From the NCBI RefSeq assembly GCF_015234355.1, contig NZ_JADGMV010000009.1:62001-126000 (forward strand): a stretch of 64,000 nucleotides of DNA. The letters are read 5' to 3'. Position numbers and translations under genes: made by a program. The stretch is from Psychrobacter sp. NG25 (GTDB lineage Bacteria > Pseudomonadota > Gammaproteobacteria > Pseudomonadales > Moraxellaceae). Below are positions 8,687-18,400 of the stretch, piece after piece (position 1 is the stretch's first letter; each line of letters begins with the position of its first letter). The notes beneath the pieces are model-generated. The model saw only the letters and a program-made list of their open reading frames with translations. It searched no databases and was not told the origin of the DNA.

Positions 8687-9988
8687 ATGAACCATCTCAC
8701 CGTCGGACAACGCGCGCCTCTAAGCAATCTTGCTATTGACGATACCGCACCAATCACGCTTAAGTTCACTCGTCAAAGCCCAATAGAGATGGACATTAGC
8801 TGCTTTGCCTTAGACGCAGCGGGCAAACTGATCAACGATGATTACATGGTGTTTTATAATCAGCCAACCTCTCCATGCGGGCAAATCAAGCTCACCCATT
8901 ACGAGTCGCAGCCAACGGCAAATAAAGGTATCCAAGCCGAGTTTGAAGTCAATTTATCCAAATTGGCTGCGAATATAGACAGTTTATTTTTCGTATTATC
9001 AGCCGACACCCCGCTGAATCAAATTCAATCGTTAGAGATTGGTATTTGGCAACAATCGCAAAAAGCACAGGCAGAATATCAAGCAGCAGACTTTGCCCAG
9101 CAGCAAGCCAGTATGCTGATGCAACTTTATCGTAAAAGTGGCGTTTGGCGAGTATCCAACGTTGCGCAAGGATTTAATGGTGGACTTGCCGCCATCGTGC
9201 AGCATTTCGGTGGTGACGTAGAAGAGGGCAGCCCACAAGTACTCGAGCCGACCGCAGCGCCAGTTCAAGCAAAACCATCGCTTGAAAAGGTCATGCTAGA
9301 CAAGGCGCCTAAACTCGTCAATCTGGCCAAAAAAGCCACAATATCGCTTGAAAAACGCCAATTGCAGCAATTAACGGCAAAGGTAGCGTTGGTGTTAGAT
9401 GCCTCAGGCTCAATGAACAGACAGTACAAAAAAGGCCGCGTGCAAGAGGTAGTCAACCGCATATTGCCATTGGCAGTGAGCTTCGATGACGACCAAGCGC
9501 TAGACTGCTGGGCGTTTGCACGAGATCCGCAGTACTTGGGTGAGATTGGGCTGAGCAACTATGACGGTTTCATTGACAACGCTCATGGCGGCTGGCGCAA
9601 ATGGGCACTTGGCCCGCGCATCAACAACGAAGCAGAGGTCATGAAAGCAGTCACTGAGTTTTATCAAAAGGACGGCTTGGATGTGCCTGTCTACGTGCTA
9701 TTTATCAGTGATGGCGGGGTGAATGACAATCGCGGTATCACTAGAGTCATGACGGAAGCCGCGAAACTGCCGATATTCTGGCAGTTTGTGGGCTTGGGTG
9801 GTCGTGGTTATGGCATCCTAAAAAAACTAGACGACATGGCAGGGCGCGTGATTGATAATTGCGACTTTTTTGAACTAGATGATTTGGATGATATCAGCGA
9901 AGAAGCCTTGTATGAAAACATGCTAGAAGAGTTCCCAATGTGGCTAAAAGAAGCCAAGCAGCTTGGGATAGTGATTGGCGGTAACTAG
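8687..9988 (+). CDS. TerD-VWA fusion protein (TerF-like tellurite/stress protein)
   Basis: The product is 433 residues. Residues 1-165 look like a TerD domain (MDISCFALDAAGKLINDDYM and YNQPTSPCGQI match its Ca2+-binding region). A Pro/Ala-rich linker follows, then a von Willebrand A domain with the MIDAS motif D238-A-S-G-S242 and later LFISDGGVNDN. TerF of plasmid ter operons has this order. Such proteins are cytoplasmic, bind divalent metals, and accompany resistance to tellurite, colicins or phage. No terA-E, terZ or terY neighbour is present, so it acts alone or with genes elsewhere. AAGGAACACC supplies a good ribosome site. Its TAG stop is also the first three bases of the following repeat element. 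Confidence 0.85.
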   Translation: MNHLTVGQRAPLSNLAIDDTAPITLKFTRQSPIEMDISCFALDAAGKLINDDYMVFYNQPTSPCGQIKLTHYESQPTANKGIQAEFEVNLSKLAANIDSLFFVLSADTPLNQIQSLEIGIWQQSQKAQAEYQAADFAQQQASMLMQLYRKSGVWRVSNVAQGFNGGLAAIVQHFGGDVEEGSPQVLEPTAAPVQAKPSLEKVMLDKAPKLVNLAKKATISLEKRQLQQLTAKVALVLDASGSMNRQYKKGRVQEVVNRILPLAVSFDDDQALDCWAFARDPQYLGEIGLSNYDGFIDNAHGGWRKWALGPRINNEAEVMKAVTEFYQKDGLDVPVYVLFISDGGVNDNRGITRVMTEAAKLPIFWQFVGLGGRGYGILKKLDDMAGRVIDNCDFFELDDLDDISEEALYENMLEEFPMWLKEAKQLGIVIGGN

Positions 9989-10159
9989 GGCATATCTTCA
10001 ATCCACTCGATAGTTATCTAAATGGGCTAAAAACAGCTAAATTTTGTCAAACATCGTCAAATAGCTGGTTAATATCCCGATATTATCTGCACTATTTTCC
10101 TCATTTGACGGCAATTTATCTCATTTTTATCACCATTTTTGAAATGAAGACACGCCCTA
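9986..10159. mobile_element. 174-bp MITE-like element with TAGGGC/GCCCTA ends
   Basis: The left end TAGGGCATATCTTCAATC and the reverse complement of the right end, TAGGGCGTGTCTTCATTTC, agree at about 15 of 18 positions. Inside, GTCAAATAGC near the left and TCATTTGACGG near the right extend the inverted symmetry. No coding capacity is seen. Both ends carry TA, which could be a target duplication. The size and form suggest a non-autonomous transposon relic. The first three bases serve as the stop codon of the TerD-VWA gene. Confidence 0.6.
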
Positions 10160-10175
10160 ATAACCAGTCGATAAA

Positions 10176-10331
10176 TACCTAGATAGGTATCCATAAAGAT
10201 AACGCAAGAGATAGGTTTGGTTGTTTATTTACCCATCATTAACCAAACCTACCTATTTATAGCAAAAACCTCGCAAAAATAGTCTTGTATCGCTTTCGGT
10301 GGTATTGCATGCTTACTTACCTATATAGGTA
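10176..10331. promoter_or_regulatory. Two TACCTANATAGGTA palindromes flanking a long hairpin
   Basis: Identical-frame palindromes TACCTAGATAGGTA (10176-10189) and TACCTATATAGGTA (10318-10331) lie 142 bp apart. Between them AGGTTTGGTT (10213-10222) and AACCAAACCT (10241-10250) form a perfect hairpin, with a further ACCTAT after it. All lie upstream of the DUF454 gene. Paired palindromes could be operator sites; no regulator can be named. The gap 9989-10384 holds only these and the 174-bp element. Confidence 0.35.
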
Positions 10332-10384
10332 GCTATCTTATAAATCAGTAGCTGCTTGCCTTTATCGCCGTATTGTCTAAAAAC

Positions 10385-10816
10385 ATGACTTCTATGACTC
10401 AATCAAAAAAAACGTTTTATCACCGTCCCAAGACCAATCAATCGAAGAGCCCTACCGTACGTTGGCTTTTTTTGACGTTAGGCTGGCTGTTTTTTGTATT
10501 GGGAATAGTGGGGGCGTTACTACCAGTGATGCCCACCGCGCCATTTATATTGCTAGCAGCAGGGTGCTGGGCGCGTAGCTCAAGACGTTTTCATTTTTGG
10601 CTCATTAATCATAAGTTTTTTGGGAAGTTTGTCCGTGATTGGGAAAATAATCATGCAGTCCCTTACTATGCCAAGTGGTTAGCGACGATAATGATGGCAA
10701 TATCGACGTCTATGTTATTTTATCGTTTACCTGCTGATATGATGTGGATGGCATGGGCGGTAGCGGCGGTCTGTAGTGGGGTAGCGGTGTATTTGTTCCG
10801 ATTACCAAATGCCTAA
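10385..10816 (+). CDS. DUF454 (YbaN-like) inner-membrane protein
   Basis: About 143 residues. After a basic, polar N-terminus of some 30 residues comes the family core: a first helix (WLFLTLGWLFFVLGIVGALLPVMP) ending in the conserved P-x-x-P-T-x-P-F-I-L-L-A-A-x-C-W-A-R-S-S-x-R signature, then WLINHKFFGKFVRDWENNHAVP, then two helices. This matches DUF454, represented by E. coli YbaN, a small membrane protein of unknown function. ATG 10385 is chosen over a TTG at 10373; ATG 10394 is also possible, and no ribosome site decides. The gene stands alone. Confidence 0.85.
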   Translation: MTSMTQSKKTFYHRPKTNQSKSPTVRWLFLTLGWLFFVLGIVGALLPVMPTAPFILLAAGCWARSSRRFHFWLINHKFFGKFVRDWENNHAVPYYAKWLATIMMAISTSMLFYRLPADMMWMAWAVAAVCSGVAVYLFRLPNA

Positions 10817-11060
10817 AAAACAGTGAAAATAGGACAAAAAACAGCGAAAAAAGGCCTCCAGTTACACGAAATCTCAGATAGGACTTGCGAAATCAGGATG
10901 TTCGACTTATAATATGCCCAAGCTTAAGAGCAGTTCTGCACCAAATCATTACCTCGTAGTATTAGTTATAATCCTTCGTTTTAATATTTATCGTTCAGTA
11001 GCTATTTGCAAGCGTTACCGGTCACTAGGCCATTAATAAATTTAAAAGTAGGATTATATT

Positions 11061-11270
11061 ATGTCAGACGTTCAAAAAGGTACAGTTAAGTGGTTCAACG
11101 AAGCTAAAGGTTTCGGTTTTATCGCTCCAGAAACTGGCGCAGACGTTTTTGCTCATTACAGCGAAATCACTGGTTCAGGCTTCAAAACTTTAGCTGAAGG
11201 CCAAGAAGTTGAGTTCACTGTAACTCAAGGTCAAAAAGGCCCACAAGCACATAACATCGTTGCTATCTAA
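11061..11270 (+). CDS. Cold-shock domain protein
   Basis: The 69-residue product is a single cold-shock domain that binds single-stranded RNA and DNA and melts RNA structure. RNP1 appears as KGFGFI (residues 16-21) and RNP2 as VFAHY, where VFVHF is usual. AGTAGGATTATATT gives a ribosome site. The preceding 244 bases (10817-11060) hold no gene; the portion after a TTATAAT box near 10966 could be a long 5' leader, as is common for cold-shock mRNAs. A strong terminator follows. Several paralogues usually exist in psychrotolerant species, so no csp letter is assigned. Confidence 0.95.
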   Translation: MSDVQKGTVKWFNEAKGFGFIAPETGADVFAHYSEITGSGFKTLAEGQEVEFTVTQGQKGPQAHNIVAI

Positions 11271-11306
11271 TTTGTCTTTATAGACAGATAGATGAATAGA
11301 TGTAGA

Positions 11307-11334
11307 AAAGCGAACCTTCGGGTTCGTTTTTTTT
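11307..11334 (+). terminator. Terminator of the cold-shock gene
   Basis: GCGAACC and GGTTCG pair around a TTCG tetraloop and are followed by eight T, a textbook intrinsic terminator 37 bp after the stop codon. Confidence 0.9.
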
Positions 11335-11403
11335 CGTCTATCATTTGTCATTTGATATGAGTCATTAAATATCAAATGGCTTTTACATCAAAATATAGAA
11401 TCA

Positions 11404-11443
11404 AAAATGCCTACGTACTATTTCGATAGTCGTAGGCATTTCT
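11404..11443 (-). terminator. Terminator of the YeiH-like gene (possibly bidirectional)
   Basis: AAATGCCTACG and CGTAGGCATTT are exact reverse complements with TACTAT/ATAGT extending the stem inward. A-runs and T-runs flank it, and it sits between convergent genes. Confidence 0.75.
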
Positions 11444-11515
11444 GTTTTTAGAGAGTGTGGTGAAGGATGGGGCGTTAGAGATTGAGGCTAGCGTAGCGCT
11501 GAAGAAGTGAATCTA

Positions 11516-12598
11516 TCAAATAGAGCTAATACCAATATTAATCAGGCCACCGCCGATGATTAACCAAGCAAACATAATAGCCCCCAAGATGAGTGGCTTC
11601 ACGCCAGCTTGTTTAATCGCGCTCAGATGAGTCGTCAATCCCAGTGCAAACATAGCCATCGTCAGCAATATATCATCAAACTTGACCATGCTTCGCTCAA
11701 AGCTGTCAGACATCGGCATCCATGTGTGCAATACAACAATAAGAATAAAAATAAAGGCGAACCATGGCACATTGACTTGTTGAATACGGCTCATGATGGA
11801 AGGCTTATTGCCATGATCGTTGCTGCCTTTGGTCAACGCAAAAGATAAAATCAGTAGAAAAGGGGCGAGCATCATGACGCGTATCATTTTGGTCACGACA
11901 GCTGTATTACCGACCTCAGGATTGATCGCGTTACCTGCGACCACGACTTGAGCGACTTCGTGTATGGTTGAGCCAGTATAGATGCCGTATTGTTGAGCAT
12001 TTAGCCAAGGCTGCAACCAACCGAGATGATATAAAAATGGATAGAGCAGCATCGCAATAGTGCCAAAGACAACTACTGTAGCCACAGCAATAGTGACTTT
12101 ATGTGCTTCTGCTTTGACCACTGGCTCTGCGGCAATGACTGCGGCTGCTCCGCAAATACTAGCGCCTGAGCCAATCAATAGAGTCGTTTTTTTATCGACT
12201 TTCAGCCATCTCGTGCCTAGCCAATAAGTCAGTAGAAAGGTCGATATCAGTACCAGTGCATCGGTCATAATCGCTGGCATACCCACGCTAGCCACTTGAG
12301 TCATCGTCAGCTTAAACCCATAAAACATAATCGCTAAGCGCAAGATTTGACCTTTGGCAAAGCATACGCCAGCATTTAGCTGCTCAGCGAAACTAGGATA
12401 CACCGTATTGCCCAACAGCATACCGAACAAAATCGCCAATGTTAAAGAAGATAATCCGACGATGCGCCCGTTCGACCAAGTGTCTAGACCAGTATTAAGC
12501 CATAAACAAAATAAGCTACCGACCAGCACCACGACCAATCCTGCTAAGTGCCGATTGCTTGGAAAGTAACGATTTACTGAGTGGGCAAAAGTATGCAT
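11516..12598 (-). CDS. YeiH/UPF0324 family putative sulfate exporter
   Basis: A 360-residue polytopic membrane protein with about ten helices. The segments ILFGMLLGNTVYP, LRLAIMFYGFKLT and LLIGSGASICGAAAVIAAEPV are typical of the YeiH/PSE family, whose members are annotated as putative sulfate exporters linked to taurine or cysteate breakdown; the function is not firmly shown. The length matches the family. A LysR regulator is transcribed divergently 223 bp away, the same pairing as yeiH/yeiE in enterobacteria, and probably controls this gene. The N-terminus begins with a short polar leader before the first helix. Confidence 0.88.
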   Translation of the reverse strand: MHTFAHSVNRYFPSNRHLAGLVVVLVGSLFCLWLNTGLDTWSNGRIVGLSSLTLAILFGMLLGNTVYPSFAEQLNAGVCFAKGQILRLAIMFYGFKLTMTQVASVGMPAIMTDALVLISTFLLTYWLGTRWLKVDKKTTLLIGSGASICGAAAVIAAEPVVKAEAHKVTIAVATVVVFGTIAMLLYPFLYHLGWLQPWLNAQQYGIYTGSTIHEVAQVVVAGNAINPEVGNTAVVTKMIRVMMLAPFLLILSFALTKGSNDHGNKPSIMSRIQQVNVPWFAFIFILIVVLHTWMPMSDSFERSMVKFDDILLTMAMFALGLTTHLSAIKQAGVKPLILGAIMFAWLIIGGGLINIGISSI

Positions 12599-12639
12599 GA
12601 CAGACCTATCCTATTATCGCTAATCGAAATAAGCATAAA

Positions 12640-12660
12640 CTTATGAATAGACAGTATAAG
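12640..12660. promoter_or_regulatory. Possible LysR-type binding site
   Basis: CTTAT and ATAAG form an inverted repeat with eleven bases between them, the spacing usual for LysR boxes. It lies in the divergent region between the YeiH-like transporter and its presumed regulator. Confidence 0.3.
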
Positions 12661-12821
12661 ATAAGCTGATTTATAATAAAAACAGATTGATAAGATACGA
12701 ACTATCGATTTTTTGGGTTAGTTATGATTGTCTAAGGTTAATAAAAAAGATATTAAGATTGAACCAAGATAGGTATAGCAAAGAAAATAGGCTAAAAACT
12801 GACATAAGGCATCATGAACTA

Positions 12822-13757
12822 ATGAAAAAAGCGATGCAGACGCTACCGAAGATTACGCTAAAGCAATTGGCGGTATTTGTGAGTATTTATCAGACGGGCA
12901 GCACCAGCCGTGCCAGTGAAGAGCTGCATTTATCACAGTCAGCCGTCAGTAGCGCGTTGACTGAGCTGGAATCCAGATTGCAAATGCCGTTGTTTGAGCG
13001 CGTTGGTCGTCGGCTCAATCAGCACCCGAATGCCCATCCCATTTATATACAAGCGCAAGCAATCTTGGGGCAGTCATTAACGCTTGAGCATTATCATAAG
13101 CACCAAGCAGGACAGATTCATATTGGTGCGAGTACTACCATAGGCAATTATGTATTGCCACCGCTGCTGGCTAAATTATATAAAGCACTGCCAGATGCGA
13201 GTGTGAACACCTATATTGCCAATACCCAAGAAGTGGTCGCTGAGGTTGAGCAACTCAATATCGATATTGCCCTAGTAGAAGGGATGCCGCGTCCGACAGA
13301 TATGAAAGCCATTGAACAACGAGAATGGCGAACGGACAAATTAATGATATTTGCCAAGCGTGATAGTCAGTGGCTAGTAGATATAGCATCCTATAATGAT
13401 GCGGGCGATTGCTACGAGCTTAGTATTGAACAACTGGCACGATTGCCATTACTGGTGCGAGAGACAGGCTCAGGTACGCGGCAGATCATCGATGAGCAGT
13501 TGCTAAAGCATTTACCCGATGCGGACGTCATTATGGCGATTCAACAATCAGAAGCCATCAAGCATATGGTCAGTGCCGATATTGGGTTGGGTTGTCTGTC
13601 GCAGTATGTGATTGATCCAGAGCTGGCAGCAGGTACATTAGTACAAGTGAATGTGGCAGGAATCGATCTGTCACGGACATGGTGGCTAGTCTGGCACAAA
13701 GCTCGCCATCAAAGTCCTATTTGGCAGACGTTTATTGATATTTTGACATCAGAGTAA
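12822..13757 (+). CDS. LysR-type transcriptional regulator (YeiE-like)
   Basis: About 311 residues from ATG 12822, the length usual for the family; an upstream TTG at 12687 would add 45 atypical residues and is rejected. The N-terminus holds the winged helix-turn-helix (LKQLAVFVSIYQTGS, then ASEELHLSQSAVSSALTELE), and GASTTIGNYVLPPLLAKL starts the periplasmic-binding-like effector domain. The RETGSGTRQIIDE segment is common in the CysB/YeiE-like group. It most likely controls the divergently transcribed YeiH-like exporter; the inducer is unknown. Confidence 0.9.
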   Translation: MKKAMQTLPKITLKQLAVFVSIYQTGSTSRASEELHLSQSAVSSALTELESRLQMPLFERVGRRLNQHPNAHPIYIQAQAILGQSLTLEHYHKHQAGQIHIGASTTIGNYVLPPLLAKLYKALPDASVNTYIANTQEVVAEVEQLNIDIALVEGMPRPTDMKAIEQREWRTDKLMIFAKRDSQWLVDIASYNDAGDCYELSIEQLARLPLLVRETGSGTRQIIDEQLLKHLPDADVIMAIQQSEAIKHMVSADIGLGCLSQYVIDPELAAGTLVQVNVAGIDLSRTWWLVWHKARHQSPIWQTFIDILTSE

Positions 13758-13797
13758 CGACTGCAAGGTAATGATTGAAAGGTTGAAAATAGATAAT

Positions 13798-13836
13798 AAA
13801 AAGCGCTCCATAACATATGCTATGAAACGCTTTATT
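13798..13836. terminator. Terminator between convergent LysR and UspA genes
   Basis: AAAAAGCG and CGCTTTATT pair, with CCATAACATATGCTATGA inside the stem. It lies between the regulator stop at 13757 and the end of the universal stress gene at 13900. Confidence 0.55.
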
Positions 13837-13899
13837 AAGGCCTATTTTTAATACAAGCCACTTAGTTTAAACCTCATTAACTAAACTTTGAAATGTAAG

Positions 13900-14361
13900 C
13901 TATTTTGAGACAGGTTTATCCAGTCTAACCACCAAACTATCACAAGGCACGTTTGGTAAGATGTTATCTGCAGTGGCACCGCTTAACCAAGCGACAATAC
14001 CATGGCGTTCGTGACGACCGATGACCAATAAATCTACATCGTGCTTATGACAATAGTTGACGATACCTTCACTATTCGAGATAGCAGTGGTTACTTCAGA
14101 CGTAACGGCATTTAATTGGTTGCGTTCCAAAAATTCTGCTAGTTTGGCTCGAGCTTCTTGACAGCGTTCATCATCAATCTCATCGTATAAGCTAGAGGCT
14201 GGCACCAGCTCATAGCCAAAACCAACCATTGTATCTTTGACAATATGCAGTACCGATAATTTAGAGCCAGGACGGTTATCGACGATACGTTTGGCCTTTT
14301 GGGCGACCACGTCAGCATCAGATAACAAGTCGGTAACCAGTAATATATGTTGATAACTCAT
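13900..14361 (-). CDS. Universal stress protein (UspA family), copy 1
   Basis: I place the start at 14361 because GAGGA lies eight bases upstream and because the resulting 153 residues match the neighbouring paralogue exactly in length; the open frame continues 25 codons upstream without family similarity. It begins MSYQHILLVTDL, the first beta-strand of the UspA fold, and ends IGRHERHGIVAWLSGATADN with LPNVPCDSLVVRL, the usual last loop and strand. Such proteins are cytoplasmic dimers induced by stasis or stress. It shares about 70% of residues with the gene just upstream, and both probably form one transcript. Confidence 0.9.
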   Translation of the reverse strand: MSYQHILLVTDLLSDADVVAQKAKRIVDNRPGSKLSVLHIVKDTMVGFGYELVPASSLYDEIDDERCQEARAKLAEFLERNQLNAVTSEVTTAISNSEGIVNYCHKHDVDLLVIGRHERHGIVAWLSGATADNILPNVPCDSLVVRLDKPVSK

Positions 14362-14451
14362 GAGCGATTCCTCGTGGCAGGTAGTCTTCACTATAGCACT
14401 ACCTATGGTTGCTGTTAAGTAGTTCTGGGCTGTCATTGCCTAAATAATTGA

Positions 14452-14913
14452 CTACTCTGGTACAGGCTGATCGAGCTTCACTACTAGACTGTCGCAAGGC
14501 ACGTTTGGCAATATACTGTCTGCCGTTGCTCCCATCAACCAAGCGGCAATACCGTGGCGCTCATGGCGTCCGATAATGAGTAAATCGACGGCCTTTTCTT
14601 GGCAGTAATTGACAATGCCTTTGCTGTTGGAGATGGCGGCAGTCACCTCAGAGTTGGCTGCATTGAGCTCATTGTACTCTAAGAACTGTGCTAACTTTGC
14701 TCGAGCTTCTTGCCAGTGCTCGCCATCGACATCACCCGATAGACTAGAGGCAGGTACTAACTCATACCCAAAGCGTACCATATCATCCTCAACGATATGT
14801 AAGACTGACAGTCTCGCTTCAGGAGAGCCTGCAAGGATGCGCTTGGCTTTTAGAGCAACTTCGTTCGCATCAGGCAATAAGTCTGTCACTAATAAAACAT
14901 GTCGGTAGCTCAT
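14452..14913 (-). CDS. Universal stress protein (UspA family), copy 2
   Basis: A 153-residue UspA-type protein beginning MSYRHVLLVTDLL, with AGGAG eight bases before the ATG. The C-terminal segment IGRHERHGIAAWLMGATADS matches copy 1 nearly residue for residue. The two genes are a tandem duplication with 90 bp between them and the same orientation; this one is promoter-proximal. The stress signal and any nucleotide bound cannot be read from the sequence. Confidence 0.92.
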   Translation of the reverse strand: MSYRHVLLVTDLLPDANEVALKAKRILAGSPEARLSVLHIVEDDMVRFGYELVPASSLSGDVDGEHWQEARAKLAQFLEYNELNAANSEVTAAISNSKGIVNYCQEKAVDLLIIGRHERHGIAAWLMGATADSILPNVPCDSLVVKLDQPVPE

Positions 14914-15019
14914 CAGGTGCTCCTAATTAGTAGTTAACTTTATAGTAACAGTGACGCACGCCTTTGTTAAGGGCTAAAACCACTATTTAATTGTGGGAAT
15001 GACTGGATAAGGTGCTTTC

Positions 15020-15150
15020 GGTTTTGATACAACGCTTTGTTAGAACGGTCTTAACAAAAAAGGTTTCGATAACTAATGTTTTAACAATGAAAGTTTTGAT
15101 AACTGAGATTTGAGCACAGAGGCTTTAACAAGAAGGCTTTTAGTAAAAAG
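15020..15150. repeat. Degenerate tandem repeat in the gap before the PreP-like gene
   Basis: Units beginning GGTTTTGATAC, GGTTTCGATAAC and AGTTTTGATAAC follow one another at roughly 30-42 bp with TTTAACA-type segments between them. The copies are loose, so this may be old repeat decay. The rest of the 584-bp gap 14914-15497 shows nothing definite apart from the promoter region it must contain. Confidence 0.35.
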
Positions 15151-15497
15151 TCGGCAAAGCTATCTATTATTGCCAGATGGCTGGCTTGACTTATGACCGT
15201 GCGAACCCCATCTATTTCCGTTAGGCAAATTCTTTTTAATTTATACAGGCGTATCGCTGTCATTTGAGATGATGTATTGATACCTGCCATTAAATTTGAA
15301 TATTACTCATAGGTTAATCACAATAATACTCACAATATTTTTATATGACCACCATATAAAAAAGACCCTACGATAAGTATTACATTCACCATCAATATTT
15401 ATCTATTGTTTACCCTAATTTTATTTTATCGCTGATGACTTCATTGATAGGTTAAATGGCATATTTAGATAAAACTGGGCAATCCATAAGGACAATT

Positions 15498-18400
15498 ATG
15501 ACCGACACGTTATTTACTGCAGATTTAACTTTGCACCCTGCATTTGAGTTGATTGAACACCGCCACATTGACGCGCTGTCGATGGATGTATTGATCAGCC
15601 AACACGTCAAAACAGGCGCAATGCATTATCATTTGGCGCATCCAAGTGACGAAAATGCTTTTTTGGTTGGCTTTCGCACACAGCCAATGGACTCAAAAGG
15701 GGAGGCTCATGTCTTAGAGCACGTGGCGCTATGTGGCTCTGAAAAATTTCCTGTCCGTGATCCGTTTTTCTCAATGATTAAACGTTCGCTCAATACCTTT
15801 ATGAATGCGATGACCGCTGCTGATTGGACAGCTTATCCCTATGCAACGCAAAACAAAAACGACTATTTCAACTTGCTTGCTGTCTATCTTGACGCCTCGT
15901 TTTTCCCTAGTATTCATCCGCTCGACTTTGCTCAAGAGGGCATCCGTGTTGAGTTAGATGAAAATGACAAGCCGCAATTTAAGGGTATCGTCTTTAACGA
16001 GATGAAAGGCGCAATGAGCGGTGAGATTGACCAGTTGTATCATACGGTTGCTCATCATTTGTTCCCAACGACGACGTATCACTATAATTCAGGCGGTGAT
16101 CCTGCCGAGATCCCAGACTTGACCCATACTGAGTTGGTTGAGTTTCATCAAAGTCATTACCATCCATCGAACAGCGTGATTATGAGCTTTGGTAATATTC
16201 CAGTTGCTGAAACCCAAGCCAAAATACACGAAGATGCTTTGACTCAGTTTGAAGCGGGCAAAAAACACGTATCGCGTCCAGAGCAGCGTTTGTCTGCACC
16301 CGTTAGCGCGGTAGATACTTATACAGCTGATGAAGCTGGCCCTGATCAAACCCATCATGTCGTGGCGTGGTTATTACCATCGATTACTGATCCTAAGCAG
16401 CGTTTGGCATTACGTTTATTAGAAGGCGTATTGGTTGAGCATGCTGGCTCACCACTGCGTGCCTATCTTGACAGCCATCTACTGGGTAAGGCACCAAGCC
16501 CGCTATTGGGACTCGATGACAGTCATTACGAGATGGCCTTTTATACGGGTCTACGCGGATCAAACCCTGAGCATGCCGAAGCAGTAGAACAAGGCATTAT
16601 TGATTTACTCACGGAAGTGGCTAGCTCGCCAGTCGATGACGAAACCATCGAAACTATTTTGCACCAAATCGAGATTGATCAGCGTCATATCGGCGGTGAT
16701 AGCATTCCTTATGGTCTGAACTTGATGCTAGAAGGGTTTAGTACCGCCATTCATGATGGTAATCCTATCGATGTATGGGAAGTTGATGAGCATTTGCAGT
16801 GGCTGCGCGAGCAAGTAAAAGATGCACAGTGGCTACCGAATTTAATCAAAACCCATCTGTTAGACAATCAGCATCGTGTCCGTGTCACATTGACCCCTGA
16901 TAGCGAAAAAACAGCCCGTCTTGCCGCCGCTGAGCAGACGCGTCTGGATACTATTGAGATGGATTTGACCGCCGATGACAAAGATATCTTGCACAAACAG
17001 GCATTGGATTTAGCAGCACGTCAAGCCGCGCCAGATGATTTGAGCTTATTGCCAAAGGTAGGTCTAGAAGACGTACCAACGGATATTAGCTTTAAGCAAG
17101 GTACGCAAAAGCAGGTAAGTTTGAGCGGGCAAGAAAGCACTTTATTTGAATATGAAGCGGGTACTAATGGTATCTATTACTATCAAGTGATCATCCCGTT
17201 GACCGATGCGATTGGTAAAGCTAACAGTGATGAGCTGCCAGTCAATGACGTGATTAATCATCCATTATTGCCTATCTATTTAAGTCTGTTGTCAGAGTTA
17301 GGGACGGACACGCTAAGTGCTCATGAAATGCAAGCCAAGCAAGCGGCGCATTCTTCTGGTGTGACCGCTCGTATTAGCCAACGTACCAATGTTGATGATA
17401 GCCAAGCGATTAGCAGTTATTTCGTTGTGGCAACGCGTGCGCTTAATCGTAAGCCCGAAGCGATTGATTTGCTCAAAGAAGTCATGGAGCACAGTATCTT
17501 TTCTGAGCATGACCGTATCAAAGAAATTTTGCAGCAGCGTCAAGCAGGTTGGCAGTCAAACCTTGCAGGTTCTGGGCATTCTTATGCCATGCAAACCGCC
17601 AGTCGTGGTATGAGTCGTCAAGCACAGTTAGAATATGTACGCAGCGGTCTACCAGCATTAAACGCGCTAAAAGACTTCTTGACCCACGCCAGTACGGATG
17701 ATGCACAGTGGGATAAATTGGCCACCAGCTTGATGGATTTACATCAACGTTTGATCAGCTTGCCTAAGCACGCCGTTATCATCTGTGAAGCCGAGCAAAG
17801 CGAACGCTTAAGCGGTTTGATTGTCGATAGTTGGAAAGACAGCCAAGCGCCAAAGATTGCCAAGCAGCTCCGTAGTTCTGATACGAGTATTGAAGACAGT
17901 ATCCCGAGCGAGTTTGCAGACTTGCAACTTGATACAGCGCTGAATGGTGTGACTGATACGGTTAAGGCGTTAGAGAGTGGCGACGATGTTAAAAACGACG
18001 TGCTCGATGTTGAGGATTTGGCTTGGTTAGTACCAACCAACGTCTATCATAATGCCAGTGCTTATACCGTTCCAGCAGCCGACCATCCTGACACGGCAGC
18101 ATTGATGGTATTGGCGCCTTACTTACGCAACGGCTATTTGCACAGTGCGATTCGTGAGCGCGGTGGTGCTTATGGTGGCGGTGCGGGTTACGATGCCAAT
18201 GCGTGTGCCTTTAAATTCTTTAGCTATCGTGATCCGCAGTGTGCTGAGACCTTTGCTCACTTTGATGCCAGTATCGAATGGTTATTGAATGAACCTCAGA
18301 CCGACGAGCAGCTAGAAGAAGCCATCTTAGGTATTATCTCAGGTATGGATAAGCCGGGTTCTCCAGCTGGTGAGGCTGTCAAAGCGTGCTTTGCGAATCT

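Noticed and set aside
15081..15290. 69-codon minus-strand frame in the gap before the PreP-like gene
   Set aside because: No ribosome site, overlaps degenerate repeats, and the product shows no family feature.
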